DNA of 64,000 nucleotides from Marsupella aquatica (taxonomy: Eukaryota; Marchantiophyta), in contig OZ316894.1 in the NCBI GenBank assembly GCA_973895155.1, positions 8,060,001 to 8,124,000 of the forward strand, read 5' to 3'. The position numbers and the translations under genes are program-made. The notes under the pieces were generated by a model. That model was not told where the DNA came from and made no database searches. It saw nothing but the letters and a program-made list of their open reading frames with translations. Shown here piece by piece: positions 1 through 13,012 of the stretch. The stretch's first letter is position 1. Each line of letters begins with the position of its first letter.

Positions 1-914
1 AGCTCTAAGCTGATTCCAACGTTTTTGTGATTGATTTTTGCTTCCATCCCCAGCTGCAAACTAGAATGGGAGTTCCCCCTGGCTAACCCATTGGTTGGGC
101 TTTTTGGCTCTTGGGTCTTCATGGGGTCTCTCCTTTTTATTGGGATTTCCTGCCTTCGGAATCCTTTCTCCTCGTTTCATGCTCAAATTCTATGGATGTG
201 ATATGTATCTGGGCATGGATAATTGGAGTACGGTATTCTTGGTTCCTAGGTTTATAAAAAAATTCAGTGAGTTCACATGCGCTGGCTAGTAAACTTGTGT
301 GTCCAGTTTCCGTTCAGTCAGCCTCAATTTCTCAACTTTGAGTGTCTGGAGTAGCACACTCTGGGCCTTCCATTCCAATTGTGTTCCCCATGTGCGACTT
401 CCCTTCTTTCATGCTGTGATGCGAAGGGGGCAGGCAAGGAGGGTCTGCCGTCAGCCTATGCAACCGCAACTGTAATCCAGCAATAATCCGGCCCTAACCA
501 AGTTTGGATTCAACTCACCAAAACTTTTGTTTCTCAAGTCCTCCCCCCTCCCTCTCCAATGGACGCAGTTCTTTCCATGTTGGAAAAGCGTCGCTTATAA
601 GCCTTTTCATCTTAAATATGGACGCTCCAGACATAACAGAGATTGCCTTAGCTTTCATGCAGCCATTCAGAAACGCAAACCACGGACAGTTTATGGCATC
701 AGTTGTGTTGTTTGTAGCGAATCGCAGGCGACAGATTTTTCAACTTCCAATTTGTTTGAGACAAAATTCTCCCAAAGGAAAGACCCTGGATCAGAAGAAC
801 TTGATTTCATTATTGATATGGACGAGTAAGGCATAGATTGGCATGTACGTTGCGCCGATATTTCACGCCTCAAAGTGAGTTCAGATCATATATTCTTAGG
901 GCGAGGTTGAGTCT
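1..914. other. 3' flank of the UGT gene, no gene seen
   Basis: This stretch lies downstream of the stop codon of the minus-strand UDP-glycosyltransferase. Several short overlapping open frames exist on both strands between about 500 and 870, but none shows a recognisable motif, and the overlap of two plus-strand frames over the same bases argues against coding. It probably holds the UGT 3' UTR and intergenic DNA. Confidence 0.5.
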
Positions 915-3213
915 TTATGGATTAAAGGCCTTTTTCATAGATTTGAGCTCTTCTATAAATGAGTGCAGGTTTTGAAAGGACGATCCACAGGGCGCCATGG
1001 CTGCCTGCAGTGTTTCGCTCACAGCCTTCACGTTGTTTCTCAAGATGTGGCCTCTCTCCTCTTGCAGTAAGAGCCTGATAGCTCTCTCCACCTCATCCTT
1101 TTCTACCACCTGTTCTGCTCCCGTGGAGACTCCCACTGCCACCTCTAGAACGTCAACAAAAAGCGTCCGATTGATATGTTGCTCGGCTTGCAAGGGCCAG
1201 GCGACCATTGGCACCCCCATGCAAAGACTCTCCATGGCGGAATTCCATCCAATGTGAGACACAAACCCTCCAACAGCAGGGTGGGCTAAAATGGGGAGCT
1301 GCGGAGCCCACCCTGGATAGACAAGGCCCCGCTCCTTAGTTCTTTCAATAAATCCCGCCGGAAGGATGGCGGAAATATCAGGTGCTCTCAGAGCCCAAAG
1401 AAAATTCTGACCGCTCCCCTCAAGTCCTAGAGCCAGTGCCTCAAGTATAGTGGAGGGGAGCTTAGCTACGGATCCGAAGGCTATGTACAAAACAGAGCAG
1501 GTAGGCTGTGAATTCAACCACTGTATGCACTCGTGGTTTGAGTGTGATTGCTTCTCCAATATGGTCTCCTTGATGTCGCCCTCCAGCAAAGTTGGTCCCA
1601 CAGTTAAGATGCTCGGCACCTGGAGGCAAGCCGCCACAGAGTTTGATCAAAAGACTACACCCCTTACAGCCTCCAGTGCTATCTTCAATTGAGTACTATA
1701 CAATTTGCATTTCCTTTAAGGCTGCTTTTGTTGCTTAAATTATGGGTCGAAATGACTTCTTTGTAGCTTTCCGAAGGTTTAATTCTCTTTTTAGTGAGGC
1801 ACTTTTTACAAACGGGAAGTTTTCCAAGGAGAACAGCCAAGCTTGCAAGGGTTCCTGCAATGGGGTACAAGTGCAATGCGATGGTTAGGAACGAAACATT
1901 CATGTACTGTGTACAACAAAGTCTGGGATGTACTGACCTGTGTCGTCTTGAGCTTGGAGGCAAGAAGGGTCCGTAAGCCGTCAATGACTGCAGATTCAAG
2001 TTCGTAAACACTATTCACGAGAACCCCAGCTGCTTCCCATAAACTCTCTGAATTAGCAACCCAGGTGCGGACTGTCTCTGGATTTGTGCCAGCCATATGC
2101 ATATGGTGCATGTCGCAAGCGTTGATGGGAGGAAATCCTGGAATGTCAAAAGGTTTCTCATTCAACTGTACAGGGATGCGGCCTTCGGCATGAAACTTAG
2201 GCATCAGGTATGTCATCGACAGAAAGTGTGCTGGTGATGTGAACAAACAATACCGGGGAACTTGATACTTGGCACCTGTGGCCTGCCAACGAGATTCCGA
2301 CTTCCGTTAGAGATTGAATGCACGCCCAGGCTCAAGCATTTCTACAGATTTCCATGCCTATCTCACACATAAATTAGAAAAAACCCGTTAAATGATTTGA
2401 GCTAAATAAAAGTGTCATGAATCAAGAAAGTGTAGTAATCGAGCTATGATGACAATCTCCCATCAATCAGGTATGAAATATGGACTTTCTAATCTACCTT
2501 CAGAACCAAACCAGTCTTCTGTTTTCCATGTCCATCTCTAACACAGATTAGGAAGAAACTGAGAAAGCAATTGAGCAAGGTGAAAAGTGTCATGAACTCA
2601 TCATGCAAGTGTAGTAATCCAGCTATGGTGACAATCTCCCATCAATCGACAATCAGGTATCAAATATGGGCTTGCTAACAGAACTAAACCAATCTCTTTT
2701 GACTACCCCTACTGCACAAAAGAATCACGAATTCACATTGATACATCCTGAGAGAGATCTAAGGAAGCAGGGCAGACTACATGTTATGGTAAAAGAGTCC
2801 TGCTGCTGACAGGCAACTGAAATTCGGATCAAAGATCTCTTGAGATGAGTTCATCATACCTGAGTCCAACCAAGAAACATGTCGGAGACAATGCACGAAG
2901 GAGTACCTGCAAGTGAACCGGGGGAGACTAGAGATCTCATGAGTTCTTCAAACGGTTCCTTCATGGCCGCCGCTGCCTTAAACCTTTCTTTTACATTTGT
3001 GTCCACCTCAAAAACTACAAAGTGCAGATTAGGAAACTCCGGATCGGCCGTGAGTGGCTTCGAAGCAGAAGAGAGAAGGGTTGTCGTGGTGATAAAAGTG
3101 ACGGTGATGCCATTCTTCGCCAAAATCTTGGAGAATTGCAGAAAGGGGGTAACGTGGCCTCCTTCGGGAAATGGGAAGGCCACAACATGGAGTTTAGATT
3201 CCTCAACGACCAT
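915..3213 (-). CDS. UDP-glycosyltransferase (plant family 1 UGT), 3 exons
   Basis: Transfers a sugar from a UDP-sugar to a small acceptor such as a flavonoid, hormone or other secondary metabolite, normally in the cytosol. I reconstruct exons 3213-2860, 2282-1938 and 1619-915, both introns phase 0 with GT-AG ends, giving 467 aa, the normal family length. The N-terminal half carries the catalytic His20 (in EGGHVTP) and the likely partner Asp111 (in CIVSDMFLGW). The C-terminal half carries a full 44-residue PSPG donor-binding box at about 337-380, from WAPQ through HIGWNS to WPLQAEQ. The final Gln is typical of UDP-glucose users. The ATG at 3213 is the only in-frame Met before the conserved first strand (LHVVAFPFP). 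No frameshift or missing key residue is seen, so the gene looks functional. The acceptor substrate cannot be told from sequence. Confidence 0.93.
2343..2700. repeat. Diverged tandem duplication inside UGT intron 1
   Basis: Two copies of about 180 bp lie head to tail within the 577-bp first intron of the UGT gene. Shared landmarks include the block around 2432-2470 (GTAGTAATC, then GACAATCTCCCATCAATC) and its counterpart at 2610-2648. The copies differ by scattered substitutions and small indels, so the duplication is not recent. It lies well inside the intron, away from both splice sites. Confidence 0.7.
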
Positions 3214-3412
3214 GACTGTATAGAATCTTAAGTCTTCCCTCTAGGAGACAATCTACAAAAAACTCTGCTCTGCTCGTTGATCGCCTCACGTCTTTTACAC
3301 CATCATTCGACGAGCACTTTCTCGAAACACTCCCCCATCCGTGCTGAAGGACGATGCAGCTCCACGGAGATATCACTCAAACCTGCCCCTGTTCCACAAA
3401 CTTATGGAGTTT

Positions 3413-3420
3413 TTTTTATA
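3413..3420 (-). promoter_or_regulatory. Candidate TATA box of the UGT gene
   Basis: On the minus strand the sequence reads TATAAAAA, about 200 bases upstream of the UGT start codon. It is the best TATA match in the 400 bases before the ATG and would leave a leader of roughly 170 bases. This is inferred from motif and position only. Confidence 0.35.
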
Positions 3421-3700
3421 TCCAACAAGCCTGCACCCACAGTACTGCATCATGAATCCCATCTCGATGCTGCATTGACCGGTCTGATGTTCGTCAAGCT
3501 GCCGAACATGCGTGACGGCGGTGACGACAACCTCTGCCTTGACAATTCTGACGTCAGGTGCTGTACTGTACTATGATGTCGGCTCAGTATAGAGAGTGAG
3601 TGGTTGCATCATTGCATGGGGGTCGAGGTAAGTACAGATCAAAATATGACATGAAGTGGTTGGGTCCTAGTAATTACCGCCTTTTTTAGTCCTTTGATAC

Positions 3701-4450
3701 AAAAAAGTTAGTGGGTGGGAAAGATCTACACACGGTTGGATTAGAGTAACTGTTTTCTCTTGACCATTGATGAAATAAATGTGCAACTCTAGCACATATG
3801 TACTTTCTATTGTCCCATAAATGTTATTTTTTTCTCTCACAATTGATGGAGAAATGTGCACCTCTGGCACATATGTGCTTCCCCTTGCCCCATAAATGCC
3901 CCGGCCCAACTTCCTATGGGTCGGCCTTCCTTGCACTGTGCAAAGCACGGGCATAGGGCTCATGATTTATAAGTGGCATGGTACAGGGGCAATCAGGGGA
4001 TAGTACTCTGAAAAATTTGGAAGTGGTTATTTTCAAACTGGCACCCTGCTAGAGCACTAGTCTGAAAGAAAAAATAATGTTCTTTTTAAGCCTATTATTC
4101 TTGTTCTCTTGACTGCCTAGACAAGTTGAGGAAATAGAGTACAAAAAAACGTGGGTGGGAAAAAACAAAAAAAGTTACTGGGTGGGAAAGATCTACACCC
4201 GTTGGATTCGAGTAGCTGCTTTCTCCTGACCATTGATGGAATAAATGTGCACCCCTGGCACATATGTGCTTTCCGTTGCCCTGTAAATGTTGTTTTTTCT
4301 CTGACAATTGATGGAGAAAATGTGCATCCCTGGCACATATGTGCTTCCCGCTGCCCCATAAATGCCCCGGCCCAACTTCCTATGGGTAGGCCCTCCTTGC
4401 ACTGTGCACCGCACGGGCATAGGGCTCATGATTTATAAGTGGCATGGTAC
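3701..4450. repeat. Pair of ~283-bp direct repeats with an internal palindrome
   Basis: Copy 1 (3701-3984) and copy 2 (4168-4450) are similar along their whole length and are separated by 183 bp. Each copy is itself built of two related ~75-bp halves, each starting near TTGATGGA and containing the perfect 12-bp palindrome GCACATATGTGC (one of the four has a changed base). The ends are not TG/CA and I see no target duplication, so a miniature LTR element (TRIM) is possible but unproven. The pair lies between the 5' side of the UGT gene and the 3' end of the SET gene. Confidence 0.8.
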
Positions 4451-5067
4451 TTTAATGGACAAAAACTTGGTCCCCCCTCGGGTTCAGTGGGGTTTAAGGG
4501 ACCTGGTTTTTTGTAGAGCACCCCTGAAGTCCCGTTTTGAGTTTCCTTACATTGAACTGCCGAATTACATTTGTGGCGAACGTAGAGTGATATTATATTG
4601 GAGCGAAATTGATGTAAAGTGACATTTGTGGCGAAAGTAATGTTAGAGAAATTTTCACCCGAGTCAGGAAGAATCCAAAAATATGCCTGGGCTTTGTTTC
4701 AGGATGGTTTCGCATACTTGTGGATGTTGGTGCACTCAGAAGGATGTTTGCGATAAGAATTTCCACACAGTTGTGATGGGACTTACCATGGAGAACCATG
4801 TCGTGGCCAAACTCCTTTCACCTGGGCAAGGCATGTCGCCTACATTCACATTTTAAGAGGAGTAGATAGAGAGTAGAATCGATCCTGGACCACAAAGCCC
4901 AGCCTTTTTCCTAGAGTCTTTCTCAAATTTTACCCAGCTATCGTGTATTCTTGGTTGACTGATTCCAATTCAGTTGCTCACAGGCGCTGTGTTTGGCTTA
5001 ATGATAGCGGGGAACTTTGTGGCCTCGAGTCAACTCCATTGGCTTCATGATCTTCACAATAACAAAA

Positions 5068-8000
5068 TTACATTTTTTTACTTTGATTAACCAGTTGCTT
5101 AAAGTGTACAACATGCGGTATTCTACTCGCGTAATCCGATCCATAGTGAACTGTAAATATTTTGTCGACAATGGCAATACTCTGCTGTGCACATTCTATA
5201 GCAGACGCCATTAGAGCAATTGATGCCAGCTTGAGATACTCGTTGCCAACCACGACGTGCTCCTTGTTGTACAAATGCTCGAGAATCTGGTGAACAAAGG
5301 AAAAGAATGCATAGAGCTTAGCAAGGAATCTTTGGACGTTTTCCTAAGTCAAAAACTAGGCGCCGAAATCAGCTGAGATGTTTGGTACGGCAAGGGTTGA
5401 TCCAATCGTGCTCATAACTGGACAAATAGATCTATAACCAAGTTTTACTATGCCATGCCTGGATATAAGAGACTTACCTCAATCGATCTCTGGCAGTGCT
5501 TCATTGCCTTGAGAGGCTGACCTAGGCTACAAAATAATTGTGCAACAATGTCCTCCCCCTGCTCAAGGAGACGAATTCCTTAATACAATAGACGAAATGG
5601 AGGAATTCTGGTAGATTAACTAGCACGAATAACAGAGTAAGTGGGAATCACAGAAACAAACCAACTTATGATTTACAAAATACTATCTCTGGGACTAACA
5701 CTTCATGTAGGACCTCACCATCACATCACCATCCTTCACTCCATAGTGGTGAAAAGAAAGATCCAAGTTTAAACAGAAGGAGAGTTAGGCAAAAACCTTG
5801 GCCAGCTGCTGATTGTAGGCATGTACAGTGGCCCTCAAGCTGGTTAAGGCGTTTAGTGCACCCTTCAATTTCCCTTTAACATCCCTTTCATGAGACTCAG
5901 CTTTATACAAACCAGCCTCAATCCTGAAATAATCATCATTGACTTGTAAGGGTCGATGTGTGAACCTGCAGGCTATTTTAGTTGCCATTCCTTTGGTACC
6001 AGGGAGTTGCAGAAATGAGTACATAAGGTCGAAGTTGAAGATTCTGATACCTCTCAAGACAGGTTGAGGCATTCCTCGCGACCTCAGTCACAGTCTTCAC
6101 GTCTACAACCGTTCCACAACAAAGGCAACATCCAATGTTCTCCTCACACACAAGGCTAGCTTTAGAAAAAAATTTGTCAACAAATTTGACATCAATCGCC
6201 ACCATCGAATGTTCTCTTCTGTGCTTGCTTTCCTTCCCCTCTCCAGGAACGACTAGCTCTCCCTTTTCATGCACTCCTACAGCCATATGCATTCTAGAGT
6301 TTGAGTCTCTGTTTCGACTCAAACTGTCCAGTGATTGAGGTCCCAAAACAACACCCATACAACCAGGCTTGGTACATTGGAAAGCTCGCAAGAGCAGGTC
6401 AGGTAATGTTAATTTCGAACAGCCAGAACAGTCACAACTGAAAAAGTATTCCTCCGAGAGTGCTTGTTTTCTCTCAAGTTGGTTTAGTTCTCCAACCTGA
6501 TACAACAAACACAGAAGTCTGCAATAAGTAGAAACCAACCGACTATTGCTGACGGAACCACTACGCAGAGCAGTGAGTACTGTAAAAACCCCCACAAGTT
6601 TGCTCCAACTCCAGAACACACTGCCAATTAAGGAGAAATTTCCACTTGAATGACTGATTGACATTCAGGCCCGCTTCCTACTGGTATGACTTCAGATGCA
6701 GCTTCAGCAAACCTTTCTGTGGATCATCCAAGGAGCAAACCATGATGTCTCACTTCATCTTTCAAGCTGAAATTACTATCCCCAAAACTTTGTATTAGAT
6801 TGTCACCTGTGGACCATAGCATAGCTCCAATGCAGAACCTTCTGGGATATTTGTTATAGCACGTATAAAGAGACGGCCAAATGCAAATGAGGAATGTATG
6901 TTGGGAATACATGAGTGGTTCAAACGGCTTCCAACCAAGAAGATGCCCTGAGCCACTCGGACCTGAAAAATGGTTCAAACCAGATTGCTCAGCGGTGACA
7001 AATGCACTGGGAGAATGACCAGACTCAACATTGCTACTGTCTAGGCTGATCAGGGAAAAAGGATGCTCCCAAGAATCCAAGTACAAATCATTTCCGTGCC
7101 TCACTCAGCAGTACGCTATTGTAATCAACAAAAGAGTAAAACGGCAGAAGTCACTAAAATTTTAATCATGGACTCACTTGTTCAACTGTGCATACAGATG
7201 TGCTTGTCAAATTACACTTCATTTCATTTCCAGTTTTGATGTCGTTGTTATTTCCCATATCATCACCAGTATCTGGAGAAACCATACAATTTAAAGCCAT
7301 CGCATTCACCCTTACCTGAGCGATTAGCCCTATAACCTGCAGACAGCAAAATTACCAAAAATGAACCAAGTAGCAGAACGATCTTGGAGTTTATCTAGAG
7401 TCGTTATTCAATGCTGTTAATACATGATAGGAAGTAGACATTGTTCTCACCAACAGCTAAAAAGCGCAAAGACGAGTTTGCTTACATCACATTAAGGATA
7501 CAGAGATGATAAGGATTACGCCAAGCTACAAACCTTGGGAGCAACTTTAGCAATCCTACCAGATTGTCTTACACAATGCCCGAGGACTATCCCCAGCACA
7601 TGTAGCTCCACCTTGTCATTGGCATAAAGATTGTCATAATGATGACAGAGAGTATCCACCTGGGACACAAATTCGTTCTTTGTCAGCACGATTCTTTATT
7701 TTGTACACTTGAACTTACAAATGATTCAAATGACTAGAAGTACAAATATTCCAGAGAGCGTTTGCGAATAGAACAATTCAAACACCATCATGAAATATAA
7801 AACATGTATCGCTCGGTATCAGAACGATTTAGTATTTCGGTCTGGTTCCGATCGTTTATTCTTCTTCTCTAATGTGTATAATAACACTTACTTCAGTCTC
7901 GTCTGGTCCTCCAATCAGGTTTAGTTTTCTTGTGGGTTGTCTATCCGTACGACTAGTACGAAAAAGCATTCGTGCACCTAAGACAGCTTCTGTTGGTAGT

Positions 8001-10984
8001 ACTGCAGACCAGCTGGCCCCACCACATTCAGATATGTGCTCTCCCAACCTTTGAGATGGGCATTTCGAGTTCCCCTCTGACTGTAGTTGACAGTTGCCAC
8101 TCTGAAGTAATTGTGTACTAGGACTTGTGGATAGATCGCCCGGTTCGAGACACATCCGACTTAATTTCCCGTTTGCACGAGAAGATTCTGAATCATGGCT
8201 GGCTGAGCAACCTTTTGCAGTGTTTCTACAGAGCTCTGAGCAATATAGGGGAATAGAGCATGCACTGCATGGCACAGGATCGGCTGGGAGTGTCTCAAAA
8301 CAAAAGTGACAGTGGGTATCTCGAGCAGATTTTAACACAACCTGTGGGAAACAAACACAACACTGATTAACCCAGGAATTTTTAAGAAGAAAATGCTAAT
8401 CTACACCTGTACGATCTCCCATCAGTAGGAGACCCCTGTAAAGCAGCTTTTTGCATCATGCAGCATAGCAAGGCAAAAATTTCTCCGAGCCACAAAGAGC
8501 ATGGGTAAAAGTTTTTAAGATGGACAGTAGAAGGACGTGAACAATACCGCAGCATAAGGGTCTTCTTGAAGAACCAAAGACCCCCTTGGTAAATCTTCCG
8601 TTGTGTGCAAGCTCCATCCCTTCTCTTTGGTCCAATGCTTCTGTAAACAACCCATCCCTGCAATTAATAGAACACAGAACTTTCCCTTCATGCTCCGAGG
8701 AGGTTCAAACCAATGGTCATAACGACACGAATAGCATGAACCAGTGTGAAGCAGGAAGCAAGTTGTGGTTGCCAATAACAACACAGACTTACAGCAACCC
8801 AACAATACCTGTACAGTTTGTAGTAAAATTTGGGGTGATTGAATTCAAGTTTATATTTTCAGAATCATGTACTGATAACTTTCTTAACTCCATCTGTGCG
8901 AGCTCCCGCTTAATCTGTAACCTACGCCCTGAGGTGGTTTCAGTAGCGAGGGCTTCCTCCATATCTGTAACAGCTCCAGCATAGTCACTCATAGCATCCT
9001 TTACAATACTGCGTCTGTACCACGCCTGCACCCAACCCAGTAGGAAGAGGAAGAAGAGCAACCAAATAAATATGTTTGGGATAAAATAAATCCGAAATCC
9101 TTTGGCCCACTTATGGCGTCGACATAAGCAGGCGATCTGAAAAGAGGGCACCAATTCTGGCATGATAAAGAGAAAATTTTCATTCAACTTCGCTGGTCGT
9201 CATTCGCGCATCCGCGAATGATGTTGGGGTCCAGATTTACAGCATCTAGAAAGTCATACACATAGAAATGAGACAAGGGATCAAAAGCCTGCCCACCTTA
9301 GAGTATGATGGTTGTGCATCGATAGCCCGGTCACAATCTCTTATGGCAGGTTCCAGGAGACACAGCTTCTGTACAGTAACACTTGTCTTTAAGTTTACCA
9401 GCGTGGTCAAAAGCATATCTTTGCATAACTTCAACCTCTTCTGAATACCCAAGTCTCTGAATCTGAAGTCCCATAATGCATACCATGCGAAACCTAGTGT
9501 GGATGAACGGTCATGACAATACTTCCCCTCTGCTGTCCATCCTCTTCAATTTATGTACACTTGGTCCAACGCAATTAATTTCTGCAGGAGCGAAAACGCA
9601 CAGGACTAGAATCTCTGAAGAGCTGTACAATGTCTAACCAATGTTTGTATTAAGTTGAAATTTTCATTGTTAGAATACTTGCATCCTTCGGTAAAAGGAT
9701 GACGTTCCACTTGTATTTAATTAAACCAGGAACCACCCAGGTCTTCCATGTCAATCTAATTTTTATGAGTAGAGCCCTATTTAAAGCATTTTTTTATGAG
9801 TTCATGCCCAAATTGGATAGATCGTCGCAATTTCTCGGAGAGGAAAAATAATGTCAGCGAATTCTAATGCAAATTTGGAGAGACAATATTCAAAAGCATC
9901 ACTTAGAAAGTATTACAGAGCATTGGAAGGATTATCAGAATTTGGGTTAGTTGGAAGGCACACAGCAAAATGACGACGCTGAGCCAGTTGCTGACGGTAT
10001 TCTACGGCAATAACTTTTCAATAACGACTGTTCCGAGGAGAAGACAATTACATGTAAAGTAGCAGCCCTGTTGATGTAAAGAACCGCCTGGGCTTTCCTG
10101 CTGTCCTCCTTGGAATCAACTGGAGCACACCGTAGTGCCTGGCATTCATAAATGTCCCAACCAAAATCCACAGGCCATTTTTCTGAGAATGTAGTGTGAG
10201 AGAACACCTCTCAATATCATCAATCGTATTTAGACTCGCTCATTTCTGTCATTCCGGTTCCATGTGTTGTCCATGTGCTTAGTTACATGCGTGGTCATCG
10301 CAACAACTATATCACCTATGTGCACCGAGAAAGCTTCACAAGGATGCAAACAAAATAAGCCCAAACAAGCGCTCTATAGTCACTTGAATTTATCTTCGTG
10401 CTCCGTCAGTATGGAAAATTGGATGAGTCTTATCTTCCTTTCACGTTATGTAACAACATTTACTATTTAGATGGTCAAGGCCACGCCTAAACCACTTAGC
10501 CAAATCAGGAGGGCACGAAAAATATGGAAGCCACATAAGCCCCAAAACCAAACTGACCTTGGTGTAGCAAGATAATGCTTGATGAAAATTCTGGCTGCCA
10601 AAAGCGGCATTGCCGTCACGCTTCCAGGTTGCAGCACCCTCCGCATCTTTAGCGCAAACGGTCAAGTTTGGATTCGTTAGCTGCTCTAGTAGCTGCGTGA
10701 CACACAGAAAACACAAATGATGATCTCCTCTCTGATAGTTGCTAAAACCTTAAATCTTAAACCCTAAACCCAAAATCCTGAATTTTGACCTCAACTTTAG
10801 TTTTGAATGCTGGAGATATCAACAGACTTGATTGTGGGACCACAACTTCACGAACCTGAGAAAATTGGAGAGAAGTGGAAAAGTGCTCGGCGAGGGCAGC
10901 AGTGGAGATGTGGAGGTCGTCGAAGGGTGTGGACAGGATGAGCGTCCTCAGGTTTTCAGGGATGGAGGCCTTGAGTCGCTCCAT
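5068..10984 (-). CDS. SMYD4-type TPR, MYND zinc-finger and SET-domain protein, 14 exons
   Basis: A probable protein lysine methyltransferase of the SMYD4-like class (same architecture as Arabidopsis At1g33400). Exons: 10984-10856, 10692-10558, 10138-10052, 9368-9297, 9025-8809, 8657-8548, 8341-7892, 7659-7534, 7336-7178, 6962-6807, 6496-6051, 5923-5797, 5558-5478, 5286-5068. All joins keep frame with GT-AG ends, giving 837 aa. TPR-like helices fill about 44-215. The MYND finger starts at Cys261 (261, 264, 275, 278, 284, 288). The split SET domain resumes later, with the signature NHSCIPN at 510-516, CYGP near 543 and the post-SET cysteines 568, 570 and 573. The C-terminus (766-837) matches the family's helical tail. 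An in-frame stop upstream of the ATG at 10984 supports that start. The substrate is unknown; only the fold and cofactor motifs are visible. Confidence 0.92.
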
Positions 10985-12555
10985 TTCATTGATCAAAAGA
11001 TTTTCCGCTGTATCCGTTCACTCCATGTGGTCAGATTGCTCATCGAACAATAATTCGAACGGTTTCATGGCTCCTGGCCTGACTGACATCTCTAACTCTG
11101 GCTCATTCGTACCAGGAAGACAAGGAGAAGGCATTGTTACGTTCTTGCAAGACCTCGGAAGACTAAGTACTAAGTAGTGTCTTTGATGAATGAGGGGCAT
11201 GGACAATATTTGTCAGAAATTATGTACGAAGTAAAATATAGTAACGTCTTGGGTACCAGGCCCGTGGGCAAAGGTTTGCCGTCACAAGAGGCTTAAAACT
11301 ATGCAGTCATTGCTCTTTTGACAACATTTCATACAAGGCTTTCGACGATACACAGCAAACAATACATATTGGAGAATAAGGTCTGGGGCCGTTTTTTGGC
11401 CCGATCACAACAGTCGAACAAAGTTCAATCAAACACGGCAATAATGCCCTTGATCAGATTGTGTTTGGAAAGCCAGCTTCCAAGGCTTGAGTATCTTGTT
11501 GATATAACTTTTGCTGAAGGGGACTGCCTTTGAGCAAGCTGCACACCTAGCTTATAGACGTGGAAAACTCCTGGACTATATTTTTTAATTTTCTATATAA
11601 TTTGTTGCTGTAAATATTTACCTGTGGCACATAACACATTTAACCTACTCAAAACTGTTTGGACCAAAACCATGTTACATGTGGGAAGTGGAGCAGAACT
11701 ATAATGTCAGGGATTGAAATTGAGACATGCTGATCACAAGCTATCCTCAGCCACGTGAGCTGACCAACAGTCCCCACTCTAAGTTACTTGTTTGTATAGT
11801 TGTGCTAGGTGAGCTGTTCACAACACAATCATGTTGTTATGGGGGCATCAAGAGGTTGGACCTCCACTTTTTAGAGTGGTAGTCTTACAACTTTACTGTT
11901 TTCTGTGCCAAACATCAAATCAGGAAGGCAAAGTTGAAAGAGAAAATCAGGGAAATAAATCAAAAGAAAAATAAGCCACAGCAAAAGGTGGAGGGGGAAA
12001 GAATGCTTCTTGATCCTCCCCACTCTACTACTGATATCTTTTACACAACATTATGTTATGTGCATTGCACAAGGATTGAGTCAGTATACAGGTAATCAGC
12101 TTCTTTAGTGTAAAGATCAATTCATGGGATGAGAATGCTACAAAAAGGAAGGAAAGGCACAGTTCAAAGTGAGGTGGAACTTTAAACCTCGCAAGACATA
12201 CACCTCCATTGACCGTTGAATTCTCAGTCATGACACTATTTTTCTTTCTGGTGGGACCTTACATTTTCTATGTAATATGGGCCTTTGGTGCCATGTGCAC
12301 TAAACCCGTCCTAACCATGTGGTAAGATAACACCTCAAGAGCAACTTAATGAATTGTAGTTTGGACACATTAGCCCGAATGCTCAGAAAGGCATGACTTT
12401 GTGGGTAGCTCACTTGAGTAGAGACTGATAGGCTTTGGGTTCAACTATTGTGGCTAACTCTTCCCTTTCTATGGGATTTCACAAATTTCCCCTTTAAAAT
12501 AATAATAATAAATAAATAAAGCCCAAATGCCCTTGTGAATGTATGGGGAGGACTC
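10985..12555. other. 5' flank of the SET gene, no gene seen
   Basis: About 1.6 kb upstream of the SET-gene start codon. It should contain that gene's promoter and 5' UTR, but I see no clear TATA box to commit to. Short open frames on either strand carry no known motif. A short AATAAT/AAATAA run lies around 12500, just before the solo LTR. Confidence 0.5.
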
Positions 12556-13012
12556 TGTTGAGCATAGACGACGATCGCAACGGCAAGCCCATGAACCATC
12601 CAACGCACAATAGTCGACACAAGAGATACGTGGTTCACCTCCTTGAGGCTACGTCCACGGGAACACACAAGAGAGCTTTACTGAACTCTAAGCCCGTCAG
12701 CTATACCGAGTCTCCACAGTGTAAGCTCTCCCTATCTCTCAAGTGGCTCCATAACAATGAGCCTTGGTTCTACCTCTCCAAACACACATGCCTCTTATGA
12801 TATAGTGTGCAACTTAGTTGTACCTAACCACATAGTTGTACCTAATCACGTAGTTGTACTTAACCACATAGTTGTACCTAATCACGTAGTTGTACCTGAC
12901 CACATAGTTGTACCTAATCACGTAGTTGTACCTAACCACGTAGTTGTACCAACCCACGTTGTTGTACCAACCACGTCATACCTAACCTAGACGTAAGAGT
13001 AAATACCCAACA
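12556..13012 (-). mobile_element. Solo LTR of the copia-2 family
   Basis: Begins TGTTGAGCATAG and ends ATACCCAACA, the same termini as the two LTRs of the complete element at 38916-45411, and is flanked by a perfect 5-bp target duplication GACTC (12551-12555 and 13013-13017). No internal retrotransposon sequence follows, so this is a solo LTR left by recombination between two LTRs. It is 457 bp rather than 421 bp because it has two extra 18-bp units (36 bp) in its U3 tandem array, plus about five substitutions. The orientation is the same as copia-2 (minus). Confidence 0.93.
12811..12980 (-). promoter_or_regulatory. U3 tandem array of 18-bp units in the solo LTR
   Basis: About nine head-to-tail units of 18 bp. 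On the minus (element) strand the unit reads GTTAGGTACAACTACGTG, alternating with a version carrying TATGTG. The array lies in the U3 part, upstream of a TATA-like TATATCATAA, where LTR promoters keep their enhancers. The ACGTG core resembles plant G-box/ABRE sites, which is inference. Read as protein on the plus strand it gives a meaningless Val-rich repeat. Confidence 0.7.

Noticed and set aside
504-836. Two overlapping plus-strand open frames (about 100 codons each)
   Set aside because: They cover the same bases in different frames, have no motif, and lie in the UGT 3' flank.
3701-4450. TRIM retrotransposon call for the direct repeat pair
   Set aside because: No TG/CA ends, no primer-binding site and no target duplication were found; kept only as a repeat.
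6724-7104. Long minus-strand frame across a SET exon
   Set aside because: The true exon 6807-6962 is read in a different frame, which gives the NHSCIPN motif and joins in frame on both sides; this frame is a shadow that includes intron.
12811-12980. CRISPR-like regular short repeats
   Set aside because: Units are contiguous with no unique spacers, the genome is eukaryotic, and the array lies in an LTR.
12757-12990. Valine-rich repeat peptide, also at 39117 and 45192
   Set aside because: It is a translation of the 18-bp U3 repeats of the copia-2 LTR, not a gene.
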